Positions 22,240-33,897 of a stretch of 64,000 nucleotides of DNA are shown in pieces. Below the pieces are notes generated by a model. The model saw nothing but the letters and a program-made list of their open reading frames with translations. It was not told the origin of the DNA and did no database searches. The stretch's first letter is position 1. Every line of letters begins with the position of its first letter. The translations under genes were made by a program, and so were the position numbers. The stretch covers positions 94,400,557 to 94,464,556 of the forward strand of contig OY986438.1 of the NCBI GenBank assembly GCA_963920525.1, in the 5' to 3' direction. Origin of the DNA: Dichetophora obliterata (lineage: Eukaryota; Arthropoda; Insecta; Diptera; Sciomyzidae).

Positions 22240-23854
22240 CCTCTTCCCCCTCCTAGAACATATTCTTCGGACGCCCATGGTTGGAGATGATGGAATTTAT
22301 ATTGAATTTATTTAGCTTGTTCTTCCATATGTACTAAGTCCACTTACGCACATTATTAACCACGTTTTCACTACGTCTTGCTTTCCAAACTCCTGGAAAG
22401 TTTCCACTATTACGCCTGTTGCGAAAAAACCCACGGCAAGTGGGCAAAAAGTGACAAAAGATTTTAGACCTATAAGTATATTATCTTCCTTATCAAGGAT
22501 CTGTGAAGCTCTAATGGCTGACCAAATTACCAAATACATTAACCTAAATAATCTTTTATCTCCACTTTAATCTGGGTTTTGCATTGGACACAGTTGCTCC
22601 ACTGCAACGATCAAAGTTTTGGATGATATAAGATAAAGTTATGATAATTGATTAGTTACATCACTTTGCTTACTAGATTTCTCAAAAGCGTTTGACACAG
22701 TTAACCACTCCCTACTTTATCACAAACTTAAATATATGTTTGGCTTCTGTGACACTGCTGTACGACTCCTTTATAATTACCTATCGAATAGAGTACAGAG
22801 AGTTAAAATTTATGAAAGATTCTCGTCCTGTAAACCTGTCTGCAATGGAGTTCCTCAAGGATCGGTTCTTGGACCGCTCCTGTTTTCCATGTTTATTAAC
22901 GACCATTTCTCAGCTTGCAATCATTCATTGCTGCATGCGTATGCTGCTGATATACAGCTCCATTTATCAAGAAGAGTTGGTCTCATGGAAGATCTGGTTT
23001 ATAGACTGAACGAGGATCTTCAGCATGTTAGCCAATGGGCCACCAATAATGGTTTGTTGGTCAATGCCTCCAAGTCGTATGTTTTGCCCATCAGAAGAGC
23101 AAGATACTTTGTGAAGATATTCCGGACCTATTAATCAATAATCAAAAGTTAACTGCATTATTCTGTATCACGAAGATGCTCACCAACGATGAGAAAGACA
23201 CGAGAAGCAATATTTTCTTCCATACAAAATTGTATTGCTTCTCGTGTCTTTCTCATCGTTGGTGTGCATGTTCGTGATACAGAATAATGCAGTAAGTCTT
23301 GTTAGCAAAGTAAAGAGCTTGGACTTCCATATAAACAGTTCGCTAACGTACACATTGTCGTTCGAAGGATGTACTATATTTTACGTAATCTACGATATTC
23401 CGCTGAGTTTACGTCTGTTGAAGCAAGACAGAAACTAGTCATTCAGCTTATTCTACCAATTATAACGTACTCAGAATGTGTCTACAGCAAACATGACTCA
23501 AGCTCCGGATTAACATTACAGCTATCATTTAATGAAGCCACGCAGTATGTATATGGATTACGTAGATTTTAACACATACCTCAATTTAAAACCCGAATTC
23601 TTGGATGTGATATTTACAGTTATTTGGATGCTAGAAATTGTATATTTCTTTATAAACTCCTGTTGCTTAAAACGCCTTCCTATCTCTTTGATAAATTACA
23701 ATTTGGACAGTCAACCAGAAATCATTTACCTATAATACCTAGCTTTTATTACCTTAGCTCAACAATATTGTTCCTTATTAATGCCATAAGATTGTGGAAC
23801 TTCTTACCTAGGGAGTTATAAAATTTAAGCGTGCTGTTTTTCAATACTTTAAAA
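22240..23854 (+). pseudogene. jockey-type LINE ORF2, interrupted
   Basis: Broken plus-strand frames give an ordered RT. About 22317-22560: FPNSWKVSTITPVAKKP and DFRPISILSSLSRICEALM. About 22570-22720: SGFCIGHSCSTA and LLDFSKAFDTVNHSLL. 22736-23134: VCNGVPQGSVLGPLLFSMF and YAADIQLH, a damaged YADD box with the second Asp shifted. The frame resumes after a 130-bp MITE at about 23292 with VSLVSKVKSLDFHINSSLTYT and continues to the typical tail LRLWNFLPREL (to 23820). The LINE end is split from its 3' remainder by the hAT at 23855. The endonuclease is absent. Confidence 0.9.
23154..23291. mobile_element. 130-bp foldback MITE inside the LINE, TGCA target duplication
   Basis: The element 23158-23287 has nearly full-length inverted arms (57 of 59 bp when the flanks are included) around a 20-bp loop at 23213-23232. 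Each side carries TGCA (23154-23157 and 23288-23291). Removing one TGCA plus the insert restores the LINE frame reading QKLTAVSLVSKVKS. A palindromic 4-bp target is unusual and the superfamily is not assigned. Confidence 0.85.
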
Positions 23855-25893
23855 CAGTGTCGGGCAGCTTTGCACACCTATACTTTTCCATCTTGAGCAT
23901 GTATTAATGAGCGCTTTAAAGCTCACACTGAAAACAAAGTAGTGCTACAGCGCTTTTTGCAGAAATCTTACTAGGCATTATGGGATATTTTTTTGCTCGG
24001 ATTTGTATTGCGAAATTAAATTAATAAGTAGTGGACGGAATGTCAAAAGGAAACAGACCAACATACGGATAATGTGAAATACAGATAAGCAGACGGAAAT
24101 GTAAAAAGGCCTGCTAATAATAAAAACAAATATGTTTTTTATTGTGCTTATGTTGCTTATTGTGTTTTTCTAAGGCTAAACTGACAGCGAAAGATGCTTT
24201 CATTATATGTACTTGGAACTGATCATTATATGATATGATATGTGAACATGCCGCTTTTAAATAATTATTTAAATTCTCCATCGCATGCCCCACAATTACC
24301 TTATATTGGCCATGAAAATTATCGCAATGCCTTGCTATGCATAATTTTTTAATTTTACCTTTTTTATACTATGCCATGCCGTTATTTTCTAAAAACAAAA
24401 AAATTTTTTCATACTTACTTCCAAAAATTTTGCATACATAAAATTTTATACAGTGTAATCTTACGTTATTTCTGTATCGATGATCAATAACAGCTTAAGT
24501 CTTATTTCAAAGTTTCCAGAAATCTTGCTTCAAAGTTTTCAATCGCCATATAAGTAATATGAAAGGTTCTTTTATTTTTGCGTCATATCTTTGGCTAAGG
24601 TCATGCTAGAATTTCTAGATTTTGTGTGTTCATAATGATATATACTTTGAACACAACTATATCGATAACTCAGTTATGTCTTAGGGGTCGTCCATAAACT
24701 ACGTTACCAATTTAGAGGGGGGGAAGGGGTTTTGAAATGCACTACGATAATTAACGGTAGGGGGGGAGGTGTTTAGATATTGTAAAGGTACCAAAAATTA
24801 AAAAAATCGACGAAAAACCTCTAATTAATAACACAATCATTCAAAAATTTTTAACCTTACATGTTTATGTTTGATCGTCTAAATTGATGGTTAACTTTTG
24901 TTTCAACGATTTCTTCCATCACCTTTTCCCTCGACACAGGAACCTTTTAGTATTCCTTCACCATCTCAGCACACGTCTGAAAAATTCAGGTCTTTGCTTT
25001 TGCGAAAGGCTTTGACGTTAAGGCCTGAATGTTCTTGATCAAAGGAGATACCGTATGACATGTACTGTCCTTCTCAGAAAGAAGAAATCGGTTCAAGGTC
25101 GTGTCCTACCTGCGGCTTGTATTTAGTTTTTAAAACTTCTATGAATTGCCATTAGTTTGTATTATGTCGTTTACAATAAATCGGAATAAAAAATACTATT
25201 TAAATAAATCAATTTTCAAAAAGCATTTACACAAAAACACAGAACTTGGTGCAGCTCGGGTGCAGCCTTTAAGGGTACTCTGTCAAAGACCAGGTGAATT
25301 TCTTTGCGTTAGAAATGAGGATTCACCTGAATGGGTCGACATAGAATCCGATGAATAATTATATTTTGAAGAATCCTCAACAAAGCTACCAGCTTCTTCT
25401 ATCCCAGTGATTGAGAGCATCGAATCTTGGATCGCAGATGGAATAGCTTTTACAGATGATATTAATTATTGATTTTTTTCCAATTGTTCCTTTAATGTAT
25501 CTAGTCAGACTAGTAGTCACTAATACTAGTGAAAATTGTCAGAGCTAGTCAAAATATATAATCATTCGAATGAATTAATTTCATATGTCATATTACTTTA
25601 TGGGGGAGGGGTTTTGAAAAGCACTACGAAAAGTAACGCAGCGGGAGGGGGGGTAAAAAAACCGGAAAATCAGTAACGTAGTTTATGGACGACCCCTTAA
25701 ATCGACTTAAGCTATTATTGCTTATCGACACAGATATAGTATAATATATTCAAGGAACACGCAAACGCAGACCTTATCTGCTTGACTTTCGCTTCAACAC
25801 TGAAGCTTTGATCAATCTGTAGGTGAGATGAATACATATTTTACTGCACAAACACAATCAAAGTGTGCAAAGCTGCCCGACACTGCTTTAAAA
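23847..25893. mobile_element. non-autonomous hAT with 23-bp perfect TIRs
   Basis: The element proper is 23855-25885 (2031 bp). cagtgtcgggcagctttgca at the left is exactly inverted at the right (23 bp in all). The 8-bp target duplication ctttaaaa is at 23847-23854 and 25886-25893. It sits in the C-terminal coding tail of the LINE (FKRAVFQYFKT). No hAT coding sequence is left inside. Half its length is a separate nested transposon. Confidence 0.93.
24681..25699 (+). mobile_element. nested DNA transposon with 24-bp TIRs, TTA target
   Basis: The element proper is 24684-25696 (1013 bp), starting ggggtcgtccataaactacg and ending with the exact inverse. TTA flanks both sides (24681-24683 and 25697-25699). 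Internally, broken plus-strand frames encode MYCPSQKEEIGSRSCPTCG (about 25060) with C-x4..C-x2-C...H spacing, followed by LGAARVQPLRVLCQRPGE and EWVDIESDE (frame 25146-25358). I recall this tail from transposon-encoded zinc-finger proteins in insects but cannot name the superfamily securely. Confidence 0.85.
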
Positions 25894-27309
25894 CAGTGAT
25901 CCTCACAGCCTATGCCCGCGGGCATTTGAGCTTTTGTGCTTAAAAGCTTTCTGTATATATGTATATTAACTCACGGACGAGCACTGAACTGCTTCAGTAT
26001 CTATTGAGATTTTATGCAGAACGACCTGTGTCATATGCATGTTTGTCCCATTTTAGACAAAGCGGTATGCCACCGATTTCTCTCACAGATATTCTCATTT
26101 TTGCTATTCTTTGGTGCAGGAGCTGATTAGAAGGGATAAATAAAAATCGTCAAAAAAATAGGCCCTACCAGCCATTTTGCGCCGATTTTTCGCACTTACT
26201 CTTTCACTCCCATGAACAAAGCGTGAAATAGCAAAAAAAAAATTGCTAGGCCGAATTCCATGTTTGCTTTGCATTCGTAACAAAAGAAAATATGAAAAAA
26301 TCGTTGTTGTTGCTGCGCATACGCAAGATTCATTTACAAGCTTGTGGCACTTGAGAGAAATGCACTCTTTTTTCCCGCCTTTGCTCGAACTGTCACTGTG
26401 CTTTTCTTTGTTCTAAGCATTAATTTTCTTCATTTCTTTTCATCCATTCTGATAGTTCGACCGAGCTCGCTCTCAAGAGCCACAATTTTATAAATGAGCC
26501 TTGCGCATACGCAACTTATGCTACACTCATAAATATATACTCTTTTGTTAATTCTATGCAAAATGTCTCTTATTGAATGGGAGTTGCAATTTTGTTTTTT
26601 GCAGAAAATATTTTTTCTAAGCTGCAATGTACGGTTTGCTACCGAACTGTTTCTGTTCGTAAAAAATAAAATATTGAACGGCATTACAACGCTTGTTATA
26701 GTTTAATATACAAAAGTTGAAATGAAACTGAGCGTAGGGAATTAGCGATTTGCTCTAAAAAAGCGTTTATTGAAAAAAATAGCAAACTGGCTACTGTTCA
26801 AATGAACAGTTATCCAAAGAACAATGCATTCAAAAATCAGTCCCTTCAAAGTTTTTTTCACAAAAAAAAACAATACTTAAAAATATTTAACTCAAACTTT
26901 AATTTAATTTAATAATTATATTCCTTGCTCAAAAACTAACAAAAAAACACAAAAATTTAAAACAACCAAAAAAGTAAAAAATAGCATATCCCGATTAATC
27001 AAAAACAAAAAGAAAGTAAACAAAATTCGAACTTTTCATGCCCTCTCTATTCAGTCATACCTTCTTAGGAATCAAACCTTAATTTAATACATAATAACAA
27101 ATTCACTCCTAAATAAAAATTGCTTTTTAAATTTTTTTTTTTTTAAAAGGATGAAATTTTAACCTTCACTATTTTAAAAAATTTATTCTTATTTGGAACA
27201 ATGCATAAATCAGTAAATGATCATATGTTTCTTCGATATGAATTATGAACATTAGTAAGACAACGTAAAACGCATATTTTTTCAAAACATTTCCCCCTCA
27301 CACCCTCCC
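25894..27309. other. spacer with a palindromic repeat at 26312-26516
   Basis: The word gcgcatacgcaa, a catttacaa(g) block and a gtggcacttgagag block at 26315-26358 are inverted at about 26470-26516 (ctcaagagccaca...taaatgagccttgcgcatacgcaa). The same ~50-bp block recurs at 27732-27783. A string resembling a hAT tip (cagtgatcctcacagcc) lies at about 25892, with no partner end found. The rest shows nothing recognisable. Confidence 0.5.
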
Positions 27310-27482
27310 TTAGACCCCTTTTCCACACGGAAAATTTTCTTGCCAGCAAGTCTACGGTACAGACAAGTCTGTACTGGCAAGTTTTTCTTCTGTGCTGTTC
27401 TTTCTTTGATGCTGTGCTGTTCTTTCCTTTGTATTTTCGACTTGCTGGCAAGAAACCTTGCCGTGTGGAAAAGGGATATTAG
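27310..27482. mobile_element. 167-bp MITE, TTA-flanked
   Basis: The element is 27313-27479. Arms ccccttttccacacggaaaa...cttgccagcaagtc and gacttgctggcaagaaac...ccgtgtggaaaaggg pair closely. TTA is at 27310-27312 and 27480-27482. It shares its outer TIR (ccttttccacac) with the element at 51295-51646. Confidence 0.8.
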
Positions 27483-28672
27483 ATTTGTAATACAGCATGT
27501 AGTGCATATGCACAATAATAAAAATAGTCCAACAAGCGCACCTTCACTTTGAATGAAAGCTGAACTAAGACTCAAGTATTATTTTTTTCCAGTGCAAAGC
27601 TTTTAATGAGCTTTTATACATAAACAAAGTATGCTTGTGTAGAGTTTGATGACCACTGCTATAAAACTATATAAACATAAGTTTAACCAGTTTTCTTCCT
27701 TTCCTTTACTTTTACTTTTGTTTTTTTTTTTGACAGTTCGACCGAGCTCGCTCTCAAGTGCCACAACCTTGTAAATGAGCCTTGGTTTTGTGTACATGTG
27801 AAAAGTTACGCTCAGAGAGCGCTCAGTAAGTCTCGTCGTCCATAAGCACACAATCAAATTTATGGATGACTTCACTATATAATTTTCGTGCCCGTGTTTT
27901 AGCAATCTTATTTTGTTTGTCGTTTCGATTCGATGCTACAATTTTCTTATAAGATCGTAAGCCAACAATTTTGAGTACTTTTTCAACATAAGCCTTTGAC
28001 ATATGTACCTTTTTGTTGCATCTCGTAAGGACAGTCCAGGATTTTTTCTAAATAAAGACACAACTTCCTTGACCTTTGACTGCGACACAAATTCTTTTTT
28101 CTTCCACTTCCAGGTCTTCGTTCCACTGACAAGGTCTAATTAAACTTTTTTAAAACATATGTCACCGTACTTTTCGGACAATTTAAAGACTTTGCTAGAC
28201 CGAAAATTCATACTTCAACGAACACATTTTAAAGTATGTTTAAAAATTACAACAAGTAGATATGCAGAAATGATAATAACAACAAGCTCTAAAAATTGTG
28301 TGTACATATTTCTATTTACCGTTAATTTTACGCGAATAATAACCTAGCACAAACGATTAGTTTTTTTCGTGTCTATTGTTTATGCAATATTATCATAATT
28401 TTTTGCTTATTAAAAAAAAAACAAGTGTTATCTTTCATCCTATAACTCAGACGATCTGTTAGGCAAGTTTATGCATAAAGTTCTCTTACAGCTATAAAAT
28501 AAATTTTGTTTTTAATATGACTTTTACGAGCAATGTAAAAATTTTTTATTAACCCACCGAAAATAAGCAATATTCAATTAATAGCTTTTCAAGAGCAAGA
28601 TTGAAAATTAAACTTTATTACTCAAAACCGAAAATAGTTGTTTTATGTCATAATAAAATGCCATAACTTGTT
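27483..28672. other. spacer with dispersed-repeat fragments
   Basis: Contains the ~50-bp block gttcgaccgagctcgctctc... (27732-27783, also at 26452) and, right after it, about 45 bp (27787-27832) that is the inverse of sub-terminal sequence of the hAT MITE at 43031 (acatgtgaaaagttacgctc). Beyond this nothing is recognised. Confidence 0.5.
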
Positions 28673-29708
28673 GTTGCAGTCAGAGGCATCCCTTGGGCAG
28701 GCGGAGCAGACCCACGCCTGTGGCACCAAATGTTAGGGGGCGTCAAAATTATTTTTTTTTGCGTGTTTTTATATAATTTATTCTTCACAAAGTATTGTTT
28801 CATATTGTTTCAAAATTCTTAGTAGTATTTATTGCACTTCCTACATAAAATTGCAGCGCTGTACTCACATTGTTGGACAGCTACAATAGCAATAATACCA
28901 TCTCTAACTAATCAAACAAAATATAATAGTAATACTATCTCTAACTATTAAAATTTTAAAACTGCAGAAATAATTAAAATTTTTCTTTAACTGACTGCCG
29001 TATAATTTTTCTTATTAGAAAAGGTGCCCTTAGCAGAACTCTTATTGGGAAAGGCGCCCTAGGTTGGCAATTTTTTATTTATTTCTGTGATTAGTGAAAA
29101 AAAAAGAAAATTAGGTTTTCTGGGGCGCAAAACAAGAAAAAAAAGCGCTTAGAGATAAAGAAGACAAGTTTCTTCAAAGCTCCCTTTTAAAATTTTTGAA
29201 ATGTTCCGCAGAAAGTGATGGTAAAAACGAAAGTGATGGTAAGTGATATTAAATTTGATGGGCTATAAAATATCAAAATATTATTAATATATGAATAGGC
29301 AAAGACACAACTATGTGTAAAGCAAGCGAACCTTCAAAGTACAGAAAATGTTATGATTCTTGTGAAGAGGATGTACGCTTTGTGCCTGGTCAATAAAGAG
29401 GCAGAAGGTGTAACAAACATTGATTTTGATCCTGCCAAATGGCCAAATAAAAGTATCGACACTGTGAGGCAACTTATTGTTGAAAAAGGGCCAGTATTAG
29501 TTGCCAACGAATTTAAATATCCAGAAGACAATAATGAAAGGCGTTTCTCATCTAAATATTTTTAGTTGATCTTGTCAAATGGTGAACGCTTTAAGAGAAC
29601 TTGGCTTGTATACTCCACTTCAGAAATTTAATATTTTGCTATTCTTGCAAACTGTTTTCTGTTTTAAGCATAAAATTCGTTTTACGATAAAATGATTGGA
29701 AAATATAA

Positions 29709-31320
29709 ACTTTGCCCAGAGCCGGATTATCCGTAAGGCAGTCAAGGCAATTGCCCAGGGGCCCCGCACCGAGAAAAAAAATTTAAAAATTTTTCATAGA
29801 GTGAAAATTTTATTTGTATCCATTGTATGACATTTTTATTGCCTGGTTCTTTTTTTTATATTGTCTTGTCATATTTCCAATTATTATAGAATTATATTAA
29901 ATTTTTTTGGGGCCGACTAATCAGATGACGGGGAATCAGGGACTTATCGGAATTATTTCTATGAATTTCTAACATATTTCTTGACAAAGTTCCACGATGA
30001 AATTAAAGGAGCTTGTTCAAAGTTTAGTGCTTTTAGTTAAGTGCTATTTGCCTTTGCTAGTTGTTAGAAACTTATCGGGGTATTAATTCTCTGTTTGGAT
30101 TTCTATGAGATTTCTTGACAAAGTCCAACGACGAAATTAAAAAGGCTTCTACAAAGATTAGTGAACAGGACATTGAGCCTGAGCTTATAGACGAGATAGT
30201 GCAGTTCAAGTACTTCATCTTACAATTAATGGATTCGGGAACAGATAAAATTTTAACTTCCGAGGAATCGTAAAAATAGATTTTTGATAATATGGCACAA
30301 TCGACTTTCCTGAATGTAATGCTAGCACTGGAAAAATATAGAAGTCTGAAAGCATCAAACACCTCGGGTAAGCGTTACATTTCAAAATTAAATTAATAAC
30401 TGAGATAATGGCAAATGAAAATGATTTATTGGAAAAGGTCAACTTACAAGATGTTTTAAACGATTTTGTATAAAAAAATGTTAGAAGAGATAATACTTAA
30501 ACATACTTAACTTTGCAAAACTATTTTCGTTTTTAAAACACCAACCATCTGAAATTGCATGCGTATATTTTCCTTTCATTTGTTGTGTTGTTGAGGGTAG
30601 GTAAGAAAGTAAGTTTAAATAACTAAAACCCAACTACTAAAAATCACGCAACAAGAAAATATTCTCATCTGAAATGTTTGTGAACAAACTATTTTGTCTA
30701 TTAAATAAACAACTTACACATAATATGTTTTTAATCGTCTTCATACCATATTTATTACATATTCATTGTAATATAAGATATGATATATCGTCATATGTCA
30801 CCCTCTGGATGTATAGCGTGATGCACTTTGCCCTAAAGCTTATGATCGCTTTCTGCTGTTAGAATGTATTGTTTTGTTAGAGTAGCTGGCATACGATCAC
30901 GGACATCTTCTGAGCATCACTATGACCATTATTTGCCAAATTATGATAAGTAGTTCAGAAGTTAGGGATTTAATTGACTTTCTGTCCTCTTGAGGGTTCC
31001 ATATATAGATAAATATTACGTCACATAGCCTATAACCAGCGGATGATCAAAACACTTCCAACAATACCTTATTTGTCAAATTATGATAAGTAGTTTAGAA
31101 TTGAGGATGGAACAGATAAACATACCATACATACTGGACAGACACATATACCGCTCCTTTTGCCGCTCCATCGCCGTAGTCGGAAAAAACAAGCGTAATT
31201 ATGAATATAATTGCGTTGTTTTAAAAAAATTTATTTTCAGAAGTTAGAAAAGGGTAAAGGGGCAACAAAAATAGCATTGCCTAGGGACCTCAATATGGTT
31301 AATCCGGGCCTGACTATGCC
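29709..31320 (+). mobile_element. second hAT nested in the first
   Basis: The element proper is 29717-31312 (1596 bp). The ends are cagagccggattatcc and the inverse of caggcccggattaacc. Flanks actttgcc (29709-29716) and actatgcc (31313-31320) agree at 7 of 8 bases. It lies between the TTF-finger remnant and the HERNMQHL block of the outer hAT, so it inserted into that gene. Confidence 0.88.
30100..30510 (+). pseudogene. C-terminal hAT transposase remnant of the nested element
   Basis: Frames read EIKKASTKISEQDIEPELID then EIVQFKYFILQLM, with stops, followed by FLNVMLALEKYRSLKASNTS, a decayed ERSFSKLK-type block (GKRYISKLN), and NDLLEKVNLQDVLNDFV. This order is that of the hAT dimerisation domain. 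A partial duplication of the start of this segment lies at about 29932-30020 (ttcttgacaaagttccacga). The rest of the transposase is deleted. Confidence 0.7.
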
Positions 31321-33897
31321 ATAACTAACCATGAAAGAAATATGCAACATCTTAAGGCCTTTAATGAATGGACGGAACTTCTTAAAAGAAAGCAAATTAA
31401 CGGACAATTGATGATCAGTACGAACGATACCTTAAAAGTGAAAAATTCCATTAGAGAAATGTGTTAGAAAGATAGACAGAAATTCTATTGACAACTGCAA
31501 AACTTAATTACTTTTTCGTGGACATACAGATACGATTTACCAATACAATAATGGGGTTTTTTTTTTTAAATTTGTTGAGTGAATTGGACTGTACGATCCG
31601 GTTTTAAAAGACCACTTGCGAAGAATAAAAAATGAAGAAGCAAATGTTCACTATCTGGGTCCTCGTATTCAAAACGAGTTAATTGAAATACCTGCAAGAG
31701 CAACAAGAACTAAGATTATTCAAATGGCAAAAAGTGCTGATTTTGCTGAAGTGCTGTTATAATGGATACCACCCATTACAAGAACAGTTGTCTTTAGTTA
31801 TTAGATTTATAAATACTGACTCCAAAAAGGAATATTTAGTGGAAGAACACTTCTTAGGATTTATTGAAGCAAGTGATATATCTGGAAAAGGTCTTGCTAA
31901 AAATTTTAGGTCTTGACATTCAAAACTGCAGGAGACAGGGTTATGCAGGGGACAGGGAGAGCGTTTTTTGTTCTCTGTTCGTGTCATTCATTGAATTTAA
32001 TTTTGAGCGATGCTGCTGAATCTAATGTCGAAATGGTGAATTTTTTTTTGGCAATTTCAAGCATTATATAATTTTTTTCTTTATCGCCTTATAGATAGTC
32101 AATATTAATGCAACACATTTCTTGGTTAACTTTAAAGTCAGTCGGCACAACTACATGGGAAAGTAGATTTAACGCTGTAAAGCCATTTCAAATGGGAGAA
32201 AAATACGATGCGTTAATTGCTATAATTGAAGACGATTCTTTAAGTGGTGCTCACGGAATTAAAACAAAAATTGAAGCAAAAGCTTTTATTCAAAAATTAA
32301 AAAACTTCAAATTTATTTTTACCGTAGTACTGTGGTATAATTTACTTTTGGAAATAAACCGTTTAAGCATTTAATTACAAAGCCCAAAGTTTTCAATATT
32401 CACAGCAGCAAAAACAATTGAATCTGCACAGTTTGATTCTTGAACAGTTAAAAAAACTAAGGACGGATGAAGAATTTAAAAATACTTTTAAAATAGCGAG
32501 TGAGTTAGCAGACTCTATTGATTTGGCTGGAGAGTTTGAAGAAGTAAGAATAATAGATGGACCTAATGATGTCCTCAAGTATATTTTACAGAATTTCCCA
32601 GCAAAATTTTTGTTACAAATATGACATGCATTCTTAGGGACACTGCTATAGACCCAGTACACATTCTATAGATCCAATTGTGCTTCTTCTAAGCTTTATC
32701 AAGAAGTGCTTTCAAGAAGCATTCTCATAAACCACTTCTCAAAGACATTTAAATAGCATTTAATTTCAATTACTTTTTGATGTATTTTTTCATTTTCCGT
32801 GGGATTTTTCAAACCTCCAACAAACCGCAACCACTTCCTGCTTCAAACACCAAAATGACATGAAAATCGGGAAAAGGGATATTTTACGTGGATTTTTTTT
32901 TCAACCCCCAACAAAACCCAAACACTTCTCATTTCCAACACTAAAATCGCGAGAAAATAGGGAGAAAGGATATTTTCCGTGGAATTTTTTAAGAAATGGA
33001 ATGCCATCTTAAAGTTCTCCTCAAAAATACCTACTAGAATCGTTTCATTTAAGAGCTCAAAAAAATCTTCCATTGAAAAAGTCCTAGAAGCACTTCTAGA
33101 GAAGACTAAGGAAAGCATTCCTCCCAATGGCATGCATATGTTAAAAGAATGCCTTCTGGGTATGAAAGTGGAAGGGAAGCACTTTTTTGCTGAGTTATTG
33201 CAGCAAATATATCCAAATCTTCATATAATCCTGTCAGTGTAGCTAGTGGGAAAGGAGCTTCTCAAAGCTCAAACTAATTAAAAATTATCTCAGATCGAAT
33301 ATGAATCAAGACCGATTATCTTCACTGGCCCTCATATCAATTAAATGCAATATATGTACAAAATTAGAAAAATATGATATTTTAAATGATTTTGCTAATG
33401 TTAAGGCTAAAAAAAACTTTAACTTATGTATTAAACGCATGTGTTCGTACCAAGTTTTTCCCTTAAACAGTCAGAAACTGTACTTTTATATAATTTATAT
33501 TTTTTGTTTGTTTGTTTTTTTTCATATATATTTATGATCTAATTTTTTAAGATTTTTTGTTATTAATTTTAATAAATTGAACTTTTATTGATGTTCCTAA
33601 AGTAAAAATAAGTAATAAATTTTAAGAATGAATTATATATATGTTGAAGTCCATGTGTTTGAAGTGATTAAATAAAAAATATGTTTGATATTGTTAAAAA
33701 ATTTATTTGGATTTTTTCGATAATTTGAAAGGGGAATATTTAAACATGGGAGACCAAAATCATAGCTTGCCTGTACTTCCAGAATGCCTCGGGACGCCCC
33801 TGGTTGCAGTTATTAAAAATGATTTTAGGCAATTTCTGACAGCGTTTAAAATGTAATCAACTAAAGTGGTATACCTGAATAATAATTATAGTGTATG

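Larger units (their letters stand above)
29095..33420 (+). pseudogene. ZMYM1/TTF-type hAT transposase, heavily broken
   Basis: Ordered remnants in several frames, in sequence order. A basic N-terminus (about 29100). DFDPAKWPNKS...VEKGPV and NGERFKRTWLVYST (29410-29620), the TTF-type finger region. After the nested hAT: HERNMQHLKAFNEW (about 31330), VHYLGPRIQNELIEIPARAT (31650), EQLSLVIRFIN...EEHFLGFIEAS (31775-31880). TTTWESRFNAVKPF...LWYNLLLEINRLS (32148-32370), QQQKQLNLHSLI (32405), and the dimerisation tail SKLKLIKNYLRSNMNQDRLS (about 33262-33325). The family is normally 700-800 aa. Several stops and frameshifts make it non-functional. The catalytic DDE residues cannot all be placed. Confidence 0.88.
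28673..33810 (+). mobile_element. large decayed hAT (ZMYM1-like), complete boundaries
   Basis: The element proper is 28681-33802. The ends are cagaggcatccc and the inverse of caggggcgtccc. The 8-bp target duplication gttgcagt is at 28673-28680 and 33803-33810. Subtracting the nested hAT (29717-31312) leaves about 3.5 kb, normal for an autonomous hAT. The coding region is described separately. Confidence 0.93.

Noticed and set aside
25892..25930. A hAT-like tip (cagtgatcctcacagcc) directly after the ctttaaaa duplication, suggesting another back-to-back hAT
   Set aside because: No matching inverted end or third ctttaaaa was found by eye in the following 3 kb.
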